This document shows positions 1 to 6,450 of a stretch of DNA of 10,754 nt, one piece after another; the first letter of the stretch is position 1; every line of letters starts with the position of its first letter. A model generated the notes under the pieces. It was given only the letters and a program-made list of their open reading frames with translations, had not been told where the DNA came from and made no database searches. This DNA comes from Hyphomicrobiales bacterium (GTDB lineage: Bacteria; Pseudomonadota; Alphaproteobacteria; Rhizobiales; JAUVMS01), in contig JAUVMS010000062.1 in assembly GCA_030600135.1 (NCBI GenBank), positions 1-10,754 on the forward strand, read 5' to 3'. The position numbers and the translations under genes are program-made.

Positions 1-721
1 TCCATTCGGGGTCACTCAATGCCGCAAAGCCGATTTCAATCGCCGGTCCGCACACCGACCACGGACCGAACTGGTCTCGCAAACGCTGGTCAAGTCGCGG
101 CTCGCAGATCGCAAACCCCAAACGAACCCCCGCCAGTCCAAAAAACTTGCCGAAGGAGCGCAGGATGATGAGACCGCCATTGGCGGCATGGCGGACCGCG
201 CTCAGCTCCGGATAAGGATCGCAAAAAGCTTCATCGACGACCAGCACACCGCCGCGCTCGCCGAGCCGCTTGCCGATCGACGCCAGCTCATCGGGCGACC
301 AAGTGCGTCCATCGGGATTGTTGGGATTGACGATGACTATATGATCCAAGTCGTCGCCCGTGGGCTCCGCCAACTCGATCACCGCGTGATTGCTGGCGAG
401 CCAGGCGGCCTCATGCTCGCTATACGTCGGGCCGACAACGCCCACGTTCCCAGAGCCAAACAATCTTGGAATTGCCTGTATCAGGGCCTGCGTACCCGGC
501 GCGGCGAAGAGACCAGCATCCGGCGGAACGCCATAGGCAGCGCGGGCAGCCGCTTCCAACTCGGCGAGGCGCGCTGGAGACGGAAGTCGGCGATAGCAGT
601 CCACCGCCAACGGCCGGAACGCGAACGCGGTCGGGTTGATTCCGGTTGAGAGGTCAAGCCAGTCATCGCCGGCAATTCCGAACCTCCGGCTCGCCTCGGC
701 CAAATCGCCGCCGTGCATCAC
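1..721 (-). CDS. cobC: CobC, threonine-phosphate decarboxylase-like PLP enzyme (3' end cut by window edge)
   Basis: Fold-type I pyridoxal-phosphate enzyme of the CobC/CobD family, which makes (R)-1-amino-2-propanol phosphate, the linker between the corrin ring and the lower nucleotide loop. I translated the minus strand by hand and the frame is open from the start to the window edge (about 240 residues; the family is about 330-360, so the C-terminus is missing). Counting from the ATG at 718, visible motifs are the N-terminal HGGDL, LSTGINP, the cofactor-binding NPNNPDGR (131-138), VVDEAF with Asp162, and SFGKFFGLAGVRLG with the likely Schiff-base Lys191. Start: adjacent GTG (721) and ATG (718) follow a strong GGAGGAAG ribosome site. 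Spacing of about 8 nt favours GTG, but the two differ by only one residue. It is divergent from the DUF1636 gene. Symbol follows Pseudomonas denitrificans naming; the Salmonella equivalent is CobD. Confidence 0.93.
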   Translation of the reverse strand, partial: MMHGGDLAEASRRFGIAGDDWLDLSTGINPTAFAFRPLAVDCYRRLPSPARLAELEAAARAAYGVPPDAGLFAAPGTQALIQAIPRLFGSGNVGVVGPTYSEHEAAWLASNHAVIELAEPTGDDLDHIVIVNPNNPDGRTWSPDELASIGKRLGERGGVLVVDEAFCDPYPELSAVRHAANGGLIILRSFGKFFGLAGVRLGFAICEPRLDQRLRDQFGPWSVCGPAIEIGFAALSDPEW

Positions 722-723
722 GA

Positions 724-734
724 CTTCTTCCTCC
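724..734 (-). promoter_or_regulatory. Strong Shine-Dalgarno site of cobC
   Basis: On the minus strand the sequence GGAGGAAGAAG lies just upstream of the GTG-ATG start pair. It is the best ribosome-binding site in the window, and it fixes the cobC start within one codon. Confidence 0.7.
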
Positions 735-751
735 AAATCACAACTCCCGAG

Positions 752-780
752 CTTAAACCAGCACGTCGCGGCACGGTCAA
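752..780 (-). promoter_or_regulatory. Candidate sigma70-type promoter of cobC
   Basis: On the minus strand a -35 element TTGACC (775-780) and a -10 element TTTAAG (752-757) are separated by exactly 17 bp. That is 5/6 and 4/6 matches to the consensus. Transcription would start near 745, giving a leader of about 25 nt that contains the strong cobC ribosome site. Predicted by eye from consensus only. Confidence 0.5.
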
Positions 781-795
781 TGTGAGAGCCTTGAC
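776..795. repeat. Short inverted repeat spanning both divergent -35 boxes
   Basis: GTCAA (776-780) and TTGAC (791-795) form a perfect 5-bp inverted repeat with a 10-bp spacer. The arms are the two facing -35 elements, so the symmetry may simply reflect back-to-back promoters. It could also be a site for a dimeric regulator acting on both genes. Confidence 0.3.
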
Positions 796-819
796 GCTGA
801 ACCCGGTCTCGCGCATTTT
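791..819 (+). promoter_or_regulatory. Candidate promoter of the DUF1636 gene
   Basis: TTGACG (791-796, 5/6 match to -35) is followed after 17 bp by CATTTT (814-819, 3/6 match, keeping the A2 and T6 positions of the -10 box). The predicted transcription start, about 826, is only two bases before the ATG at 828, which would make the message leaderless. The weak -10 keeps confidence low. Confidence 0.3.
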
Positions 820-825
820 CGCGCG
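810..825. repeat. Small hairpin-capable palindrome before the DUF1636 start
   Basis: CGCGC-ATTTTC-GCGCG forms 5-bp arms ending two bases before the ATG at 828. It occupies the place where a ribosome-binding site would be expected and overlaps the proposed -10 box. In GC-rich DNA this could be chance. Confidence 0.25.
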
Positions 826-827
826 CC

Positions 828-1265
828 ATGACCAAACCGCCGAAAACCTGCATCTACGTCTGCAACACCTGCCGCCCGGAAGGCTTCGTCGGCGATGATG
901 AGGATCGCCCGGGCGCGGTTTTCGCTCGCGCCTTGTTGCGTGAGGCCCAGGGCCAAGGGCTTACCGAACAGATCGAACTCAAGGCCGTCAATTGCCTGAG
1001 TGTATGCAAGCGGCCATGCACCGTCGCGGTTTCGGACGCTGGCAAGTTCACCTACGTGATCGGCGATCTCGAGCCGGAGCGCGATACAGCCGCGGTGCTG
1101 GAGTTCGTCATGAAGTATCGCGAGGCTGGCGATGGCATTACCAAATGGCGCGAGCGCCCTGAGGTCGTCCGCAAGGGCACGGTGGCCCGCATCCCGCCGG
1201 TCGGTCATGACGCCGCGCCGGTCACGAGCATCGTCACCCGTCCAGACAGCGATGAGACAACTTAG
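828..1265 (+). CDS. DUF1636-family predicted metal-binding (thioredoxin-like [2Fe-2S] type) protein
   Basis: A 145-residue protein that I place in DUF1636 (COG5469-type predicted metal-binding proteins); no biochemical function is established as far as I know. The N-terminus has Cys8 and a C-x2-C pair (Cys12, Cys15), followed by a helix rich in Ala/Arg/Glu. A second cluster, Cys56-x3-Cys60-x3-Cys64, lies in AVNCLSVCKRPCTVAV. This layout resembles thioredoxin-like ferredoxins that bind a [2Fe-2S] cluster. The C-terminal 35 or so residues (WRERPEVV, IPPV) look like an extended tail. No signal peptide or membrane segment is visible, so it is probably cytoplasmic. ATG 828 is the only usable start: an in-frame TGA at 798-800 lies upstream with no other start codon between. 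There is no ribosome site in front of it. Its place among corrin genes suggests electron transfer or cobalt handling for B12 synthesis, but that is inference. Confidence 0.85.
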   Translation: MTKPPKTCIYVCNTCRPEGFVGDDEDRPGAVFARALLREAQGQGLTEQIELKAVNCLSVCKRPCTVAVSDAGKFTYVIGDLEPERDTAAVLEFVMKYREAGDGITKWRERPEVVRKGTVARIPPVGHDAAPVTSIVTRPDSDETT

Positions 1266-2578
1266 GCGTCGCTTCTGTCGATGAGATGCATGAATGATCC
1301 GGCCACCGATCCGCGGCGCAGACCACATTTGCTCTGGTTCTCCAGATTCACAAAGAGCGCCTCTCCCTCTTCCGCAATAGCGCTGGCGTAGTGGAATTCG
1401 TGCCCCCGGTAACATTGCCCGACGGGACCGAGCACACATGGTCCGGACAACGAAATGTGGCGATAGCCGAGATGCAGACGGCGCTCGGCAAATGACGTCT
1501 CGACGCTGAGTAGTCCAGCCATTCGGAGCCCTACGCCGTCGGCATCGACCAACGTCTTGCCGAGCACCATGTAGCCACCACATTCACCGTAAATGCTCAC
1601 GCCATTCTCCGCCGCCTGACCGAGGCCTCCAATAAAACTTTGAGCCGCAGCCAACCGGGCGCCGTGGAGTTCCGGATAGCCGCCAGGCAGATAAACCGCA
1701 TCGGCCCGCGCGTCAGGTGCTTCGTCGGCCAGTGGAGAAAATAGCGCTAGTTCGGCGCCCGCCCGGCGCCACCCCTCGAGAACGTGCGGATAGGCGAAGC
1801 GAAACGCCACGTCACTCGCCACCGCGATACGTTGTCCCAAGGGCTCTATCGGCACAGAATGAACCGATGGCGTGCCGCAGGAGCGCGGGGGCCGCGCAAT
1901 CGCCATCAGCCGCTCGATATCGCAACCCTGCTCGACCGCGTCTCCCGCCTTCTCCAAGAGCGCTTCGAGCCCCGGCTGCTCTTCCGCCTGCACGAGACCC
2001 AAATGACGAGACGGGAGTTCAATCGAAGTGTCGCGCATCAGTGTGCCGAAGACAGGCACGCCAATCTCGTCCATGGCCTTTGAAAGCATGCGCAGGTGTC
2101 GCGCGCCTGCAACCATGTTCAAGATGACGCCGGCAACATCGACCGCTTCGTCAAAGTCACAAAATCCCTTGGCGAGCGGCGCAATCGATTGCGCCAGTCC
2201 GGAGCAGTTGACGACCAAGACCACCGGCCAATCGGTCCGTCGCGCCACCTCCGCCGTCGAGCCATCGCTTGTCTGGCCAGCGCGCTCGGCGCCGTCGAAA
2301 AGGCCCATCACCCCTTCCGCGACGACCAAATCGCCTGCATCTGCGAGCTTCGCTACGAGAGCCCCGAATATCGAGGGACGCATCGCCCAGGCATCGAGAT
2401 TCTGCGATGGTTGCCCGCAAGCGAGCGCATGGAATTGCGGGTCGATGTAGTCGGGTCCGATTTTGGCGGGCGCCACACGCAAGCCACGGCGCTTAAGAGC
2501 GCGCAAAAGTCCGAGCGTGACGGTTGTCTTGCCTGATCCGGTCGACGGCGCGGCGATGATGAGGCCAGGACCAGCCAT
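1262..2578 (-). CDS. cobB: CobB, (hydrogeno)byrinic acid a,c-diamide synthase
   Basis: Glutamine- and ATP-dependent amidase that converts the a and c acetate side chains of hydrogenobyrinic (or cobyrinic) acid to amides in the cytoplasm. The 438-residue length is normal for the family. Domains: an N-terminal dethiobiotin-synthetase-like ATPase with P-loop APSTGSGKTT (Lys17) and GPDYIDP; GVMGLFDG (about 89-96) follows. The C-terminal class I glutamine amidotransferase-like domain has GGYPELH (about 299-305), nucleophile Cys333 in YGECGGYM, RGHEFHYA (about 391-398) and a terminal GSFMHL with the probable catalytic His431. I chose the ATG at 2578 because the ATPase begins at once there. The open frame runs further up to 2674, but that extension lies inside cobA and has no family similarity. 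It follows cobA by 4 bp (translationally coupled), and its stop overlaps the convergent DUF1636 stop. Confidence 0.96.
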   Translation of the reverse strand: MAGPGLIIAAPSTGSGKTTVTLGLLRALKRRGLRVAPAKIGPDYIDPQFHALACGQPSQNLDAWAMRPSIFGALVAKLADAGDLVVAEGVMGLFDGAERAGQTSDGSTAEVARRTDWPVVLVVNCSGLAQSIAPLAKGFCDFDEAVDVAGVILNMVAGARHLRMLSKAMDEIGVPVFGTLMRDTSIELPSRHLGLVQAEEQPGLEALLEKAGDAVEQGCDIERLMAIARPPRSCGTPSVHSVPIEPLGQRIAVASDVAFRFAYPHVLEGWRRAGAELALFSPLADEAPDARADAVYLPGGYPELHGARLAAAQSFIGGLGQAAENGVSIYGECGGYMVLGKTLVDADGVGLRMAGLLSVETSFAERRLHLGYRHISLSGPCVLGPVGQCYRGHEFHYASAIAEEGEALFVNLENQSKCGLRRGSVAGSFMHLIDRSDA

Positions 2579-2582
2579 CGTC

Positions 2583-3482
2583 TTAGATCCCGGCTGCGGC
2601 CTGCTGTGTTTCGGCGATTGAGGTGAACGCGCTTTCGGCCCAATCGAGCGAGGCCTTGAGTCGCACAATCTCACCGACGACGATCATGGCCGGTGGCTCG
2701 AGGCCGGCCTGTTTGACCTCTTCCGCCGCATTCTCGAGGGTTGTCACGACGGTACGCTGCTTGCCGGTCGATGCATTGCTGACAACCGCGACGGCTTCGT
2801 CCGCCGCCCGCCCTTCAGCAATCAACCGCTTCGAAATCTCATCCAGTAGGCGAAATCCCATGTAGATGACCAGCACCGGCGAGCCGCGCGCAATTGCCTC
2901 CCAATCGAGCGCACTCGACAGTCCGCCCAGCGCATCGTGCGCGGTGATCAATGTCAGCGCTTGATTGTAGTCGCGGTGGGTGACCGCCAGACCTGCGTAG
3001 GCCAAGCCACCAATTCCGGCCGTCACTCCCGGCAGAATCCGAAACGGTACGCCGGCCGCTCCGAGCGCAATCGCTTCCTCTGCGCCACGACCGAAGACGA
3101 ACGGGTCGCCGCCCTTCAACCGCAGCACCCGACAGCCGCTTCGAGCGCTTTGCACGAGTTTCGACGTAATCTCGGGTTGCTTGAGCGAAGGATGGCCGGC
3201 TCGCTTGCCGACGAAAACCCGTGGCGTGTCATTAGGTATGAGACGGAGAATGTCATCGCTGATGAGCGCATCGAAATAGACGACATCAGCGTCCTGCAGG
3301 GCATGGTAGGCCTGCAGCGTCAACAGTCCCGGATCACCGGGGCCTGCGCCGGTCAGCCACACCCATCCCGGCTCGAACCTCGGCAGGAATGCAAAGCTGC
3401 GCGCCGGCGGATTGGCAGCCGCCAGTTCGATACCCGAGCGAGGCAATGACCCGCTCGAAATGTTATGCCTGACACGCGTCAT
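2583..3482 (-). CDS. cobA: CobA, uroporphyrinogen-III C-methyltransferase (SUMT)
   Basis: Uses two S-adenosylmethionine (SAM) molecules to methylate uroporphyrinogen III at C2 and C7, giving precorrin-2, the entry point to B12 (and siroheme). The 299-residue protein has the classic tetrapyrrole-methylase fold: GAGPGDPG (45-52), the RLKGGDPFVFGRG loop (121-133), ILPGVTAG (149-156), LAVTHRDYNQA (165-175) and the C-terminal GLEPPAMIVVGEIV (260-273). It lacks the siroheme-synthase CysG N-terminal dehydrogenase/ferrochelatase domain, so it is a B12-type stand-alone SUMT. The first 35-40 residues before FEPGWVWL are not conserved in the family as I know it, and no clear ribosome site precedes the ATG at 3482, so the start is less certain than the body. 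It is divergent from cobK and is the first gene of a cobA-cobB pair. Confidence 0.95.
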   Translation of the reverse strand: MTRVRHNISSGSLPRSGIELAAANPPARSFAFLPRFEPGWVWLTGAGPGDPGLLTLQAYHALQDADVVYFDALISDDILRLIPNDTPRVFVGKRAGHPSLKQPEITSKLVQSARSGCRVLRLKGGDPFVFGRGAEEAIALGAAGVPFRILPGVTAGIGGLAYAGLAVTHRDYNQALTLITAHDALGGLSSALDWEAIARGSPVLVIYMGFRLLDEISKRLIAEGRAADEAVAVVSNASTGKQRTVVTTLENAAEEVKQAGLEPPAMIVVGEIVRLKASLDWAESAFTSIAETQQAAAGI

Positions 3483-3497
3483 GTGGCCAGCTATCTT
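3469..3497 (+). promoter_or_regulatory. Candidate promoter for cobK-cobL-cobM
   Basis: CTGACA (3469-3474, 5/6 match to -35) and TATCTT (3492-3497, 4/6 match to -10) are separated by exactly 17 bp. The predicted start of transcription is near 3504, leaving a leader of about 32 nt before cobK. The -35 element lies within the first codons of the divergent cobA gene. Consensus matching only. Confidence 0.4.
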
Positions 3498-3535
3498 ACA
3501 TCGCCGAAGCAGTTGAGGAACATTGGCTTACCAGA

Positions 3536-4345
3536 ATGACCGTCGCCCGCATACTCATTCTTGGCGGTACGAGCGAGGGATTTGCAATTGCCCGAATTCT
3601 TGGCGCGGATGCACGATTCGACATTATCTCGTCGCTTGCCGGTCGCACACCCGCGCCAAAGCAGCCGGTGGGCAAAATTCGCCGGGGTGGGTTCGGCGGC
3701 GTCACCGGCTTAAACGATTATCTGACTGCCAACGCTATCTCGATCGTCATCGATGCCACCCATCCATTTGCGCATCAGATCTCGCGAAATGCGACATTTG
3801 CCGCGCGCCGGGCGTCGATACCGATCGTCCACGTGTGGCGGGATGGCTGGTCACGGTGCCGCGGCGATTGCTGGCATGAGGTCGATACCATCGAGCAAGC
3901 CGCCGATGCCATCCCGAGTTCCGCGCGGGGCATTTTCCTGACAACCGGCAAGACCAGCCTCGGAGCCTTCGCCAATCGCCACGATGTCCACTTTCTCGCC
4001 CGAATCGTCGCACCCATATCAACTGATGATGGGATCCTCCGACTGCCGCGCAATTTGCAGTTGATTTGCGATCGCGGCCCCTTCCGCTATGACGATGAGC
4101 GCGAACTGCTGCTGGCACACGAGGTGAGCTGCATTGTGACCAAGAACAGTGGTGGCGAGGCGGCACGGGCCAAGCTGGACGCGGCGCGCGACCTGGGTCT
4201 GCCGGTCATCATGGTTCGGCGTCCGCCACCTCCCGATGGGCCGACGGTGGCGACCGCGGACGGCGCCCTCGCCTGGCTCGAGCGCCAACTGCCGCACGAA
4301 ACGACAGCCGATGCATCGAATTTGTCATCCATGCCGGACGGCTAA
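3536..4345 (+). CDS. cobK: CobK, precorrin-6A reductase
   Basis: NADPH-dependent reductase that reduces the C18-C19 double bond of precorrin-6A to give precorrin-6B (CbiJ does the same on the cobalt form). The 269-residue length fits the family. Motifs: nucleotide-binding ILILGGTSEG (6-15), VIDATHPFA (71-79), the VWRDGW segment (100-105), FLTTGKTSL (134-142), DRGPF (179-183) and VTKNSGG (201-207), a typical CobK C-terminal element. It opens the plus-strand cobK-cobL-cobM operon, with cobL starting 10 bp after its stop. No good Shine-Dalgarno site lies at normal distance from the ATG; a GAGGAA at 3515-3520 is about 15 nt away. No other start codon lies in frame immediately upstream. The first residues match the family N-terminus, so ATG 3536 is kept. 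Confidence 0.95.
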   Translation: MTVARILILGGTSEGFAIARILGADARFDIISSLAGRTPAPKQPVGKIRRGGFGGVTGLNDYLTANAISIVIDATHPFAHQISRNATFAARRASIPIVHVWRDGWSRCRGDCWHEVDTIEQAADAIPSSARGIFLTTGKTSLGAFANRHDVHFLARIVAPISTDDGILRLPRNLQLICDRGPFRYDDERELLLAHEVSCIVTKNSGGEAARAKLDAARDLGLPVIMVRRPPPPDGPTVATADGALAWLERQLPHETTADASNLSSMPDG

Positions 4346-4355
4346 AGGGAACGCG

Positions 4356-5642
4356 ATGATGCAACAAAGGGCGCGCCAAACGACACCGGTCGCGCGGACC
4401 GGTCCGTCGCCGGAAAATTCCGTTTGGCTCTCGGTCGTCGGTATTGGCGACGACGGTTGGGAGGGCTTGAGCCCCGCGGCGCGCGAGGCGATCCACGCGG
4501 CTGACCTCGTGGTTGGCGGCGATCGCCATCTCGCGCTGATCCCGGCCGGCGCATATGAAACCCGTGCCTGGACCAGCCCCATTCGCGATGCCGTGGCTGA
4601 TCTGGCGAGCGAAAAGCCCCGGCAGGTTTGCATATTGGCAAGCGGCAATCCCCTGCTTTTTGGCGTCGGAACACTTGTTGCCGAGGCGTTTCCAAACGGC
4701 CAGGTTCGCATCATGCCGCACCTTTCAGCGTTTTCCTTGACCTGCGCTCGGCTGCATTGGCCGGAAACGGAAGCGAAGCTGATTTCGCTCTGCGGTCGCG
4801 CCAAGGAACGGCTCAATGCCCACCTCTTTGATGGCGCGCGATTGATCGTGCTGAGCGCTGACGGCAAGACGCCAGTCGAGGTTGCCGCATTGCTTTGCGA
4901 GCGAGGCTTTGAGCAGAGCACAGTCCACGTGCTCGAGCATTTGGGCGGCGCGGGGGAGACGGTGCACCGGTTCGATGCGGCTGCATTGGGGAACTTCGCT
5001 GAGTTCGCCGACCTGAACACCATCGCAATCGATTGCGTTGCCGGTGCTGGAGCAACAGTTCACCCCGTCGTTCCCGGGCTCGCTGACGAGGCCTACGAGC
5101 ATGACGGCCAGATCACCAAGCAGGAAGTGCGCGCGATCACTCTGGCACGCCTCGCGCCCTGCCCCGGTGAGTTGCTCTGGGACATCGGCGCCGGATCGGG
5201 CTCCATCGCAATCGAATGGATGCGCTCGGCCGAGGGCGCTCGGGCCATCGCCGTCGAGCGGATGAAGGAACGCGCCGCCCGCGCCCGCGCGAACGCCAAT
5301 CGCTTGGGTGTTCCAGATCTCCGCATCATAAGGGGGCTCGCCCCCGATGTGTTGTCCGATTTGCCGCGTCCTGACGCCATATTCATAGGCGGCGGATTAG
5401 CCGAGGACGGCCTTCTCGATGCCTGCTGGCAGGCGCTCAGCCCTGGCGGCCGTCTGGTTGCCAATGTCGTGACGCTTGAAAGCGAGGCCATAGTCTTGCG
5501 GGCTCATGCCGATCTCGGTGGCAGCCTGACGCGCATCTCCATCGATCGCGCCGATCCCGTCGGCCGCATGACCGGTTGGCGCCCGGCGATGCCGGTGACG
5601 CAGTGGTCCGTGACCAAGGCGCCGGCAAAGGCCGGCGAATGA
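4356..5642 (+). CDS. cobL: CobL, precorrin-6B C5,C15-methyltransferase (decarboxylating), CbiE-CbiT fusion
   Basis: Bifunctional SAM enzyme that methylates C5 and C15 and decarboxylates the C12 acetate, giving precorrin-8. The 428-residue protein joins two domains. Residues about 22-225 are a CbiE-type tetrapyrrole methylase (VVGIGDDGWEGL at 27-38, LASGNPLLFGVG at 94-105, PHLSAFSLTCARL at 121-133). Residues about 245-420 are a CbiT-type Rossmann methyltransferase (HDGQITKQEVRA at 249-260, motif I LLWDIGAGSGSIAIEW at 273-288, FIGGG at 343-347, GRMTGWRP at 403-410). The frame is open back to 4149, but that part overlaps cobK and has no similarity. The ATG pair at 4356/4359 follows AAAGGGA at a suitable distance, so translation starts there. 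It lies 10 bp after cobK and 1 bp before cobM. Confidence 0.96.
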   Translation: MMQQRARQTTPVARTGPSPENSVWLSVVGIGDDGWEGLSPAAREAIHAADLVVGGDRHLALIPAGAYETRAWTSPIRDAVADLASEKPRQVCILASGNPLLFGVGTLVAEAFPNGQVRIMPHLSAFSLTCARLHWPETEAKLISLCGRAKERLNAHLFDGARLIVLSADGKTPVEVAALLCERGFEQSTVHVLEHLGGAGETVHRFDAAALGNFAEFADLNTIAIDCVAGAGATVHPVVPGLADEAYEHDGQITKQEVRAITLARLAPCPGELLWDIGAGSGSIAIEWMRSAEGARAIAVERMKERAARARANANRLGVPDLRIIRGLAPDVLSDLPRPDAIFIGGGLAEDGLLDACWQALSPGGRLVANVVTLESEAIVLRAHADLGGSLTRISIDRADPVGRMTGWRPAMPVTQWSVTKAPAKAGE

Positions 5643-5643
5643 C

Positions 5644-6402
5644 ATGACGGTTTATTTTATCGGTGCCGGCCCCGGTGATCCGGACTTGATCACCATTCGC
5701 GGTCGCGATCTTGTCGCTCGCTGCCCCGTTTGCCTCTATGCCGGTTCGCTCGTACCCGAAATCGTCACCCGCTTTGCCGACGCGAACGCACGCATCGTCA
5801 ACACCGCATCGCTCAGTCTGGAGGACATCATCGCCGAGTTCGAATTGGCGGCCGAGCGGGGCGAAGACGTCGCGCGCCTACATTCCGGCGATCCCTCGAT
5901 CTATAGCGCTATTGGCGAGCAGATTGCCGCGCTCGAGTTGCGCGATATCGCCTACGAGATCGTACCGGGGGTGCCATCGTTTGCCGCCGCCGCTGCAAGT
6001 CTCGGCCTCGAGTTGACGCTGCCCGAAGTTGCGCAAACTGTCATCCTGACGCGCACCGCGACGCGCTCGAGCCCGATGCCGGCTGGTGAAGATTTGCCGA
6101 CGCTGGCGAAATCGGGTGCAACACTTGCGCTCCATCTTTCTGCGAAGGCCTTGCTGCGGATCACTTCCGAACTCACGCCGAAGTACGGTAATAGCTGCCC
6201 GGTCGCCCTGGTGGCGCGCGCCACATGGCCGGACGAGCTGATAATCCGCGGCACGCTCGCCACCATTGCCAATCAAGCGCATGAAGCGGGCATCGAACGG
6301 ACCGCAATCATCTTCGTCGGCCCCGTCCTGGACACCAAACCGGTCAAGACGTCGCGACTCTATGATCGCACCCACGCGCGCCATTTGAAGCCGGCCAAAT
6401 AA
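5644..6402 (+). CDS. cobM: CobM, precorrin-4 C11-methyltransferase
   Basis: SAM-dependent methylase that adds the C11 methyl group to precorrin-4, giving precorrin-5 (homologous to CbiF). The 252-residue length is typical. Visible motifs are YFIGAGPGDPDLITIRG at the N-terminus, LYAGSLVP (31-38), the family-typical ARLHSGDPSIYSAIGEQ (77-93), EIVPGVPSF (105-113) and the C-terminal IFVGPVL (223-229), followed by SRLYDRTHAR (237-246). Its start lies a single base after the cobL stop, so it is translationally coupled; its own ribosome site is weak. It ends 48 bp from the convergent cbiD gene. The DPSIY signature separates it from CobI and CobJ. Confidence 0.96.
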   Translation: MTVYFIGAGPGDPDLITIRGRDLVARCPVCLYAGSLVPEIVTRFADANARIVNTASLSLEDIIAEFELAAERGEDVARLHSGDPSIYSAIGEQIAALELRDIAYEIVPGVPSFAAAAASLGLELTLPEVAQTVILTRTATRSSPMPAGEDLPTLAKSGATLALHLSAKALLRITSELTPKYGNSCPVALVARATWPDELIIRGTLATIANQAHEAGIERTAIIFVGPVLDTKPVKTSRLYDRTHARHLKPAK

Positions 6403-6450
6403 TCTCTCATCATTCGGCTCGATACGCGTGGATCCCGCCGCATCGGAAAT
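6403..6450. other. 48-bp gap between convergent cobM and cbiD, no clear terminator
   Basis: I looked for a hairpin followed by a T-run in either direction. Only a weak imperfect pairing (GATACG at 6421-6426 with CGCATC at 6439-6444, one mismatch) is visible and it lacks a T-tract. Termination here may be Rho-dependent or may occur inside the opposing gene. Confidence 0.4.

Noticed and set aside
188..649. Plus-strand open frame of 153 codons opposite cobC
   Set aside because: The minus strand carries a continuous PLP-enzyme translation with all key motifs; this frame is its antisense shadow.
722..827. Possible cobalamin riboswitch upstream of cobC or the DUF1636 gene
   Set aside because: The gap is only about 106 bp and no sequence resembling the B12 box was seen on either strand.
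777..1583. Long minus-strand open frame (268 codons) opposite the DUF1636 gene and the end of cobB
   Set aside because: It runs antisense to a recognisable protein for most of its length, has low-complexity Arg-rich composition typical of GC-rich shadow frames, and shows no family motif.
2579..2674. N-terminal extension of cobB into cobA
   Set aside because: The extra 32 residues overlap the cobA coding region and lack similarity; the ATPase fold begins right at the ATG at 2578.
4149..4355. N-terminal extension of cobL into cobK
   Set aside because: It lies out of frame inside cobK, and a ribosome site precedes the later ATG pair at 4356/4359.
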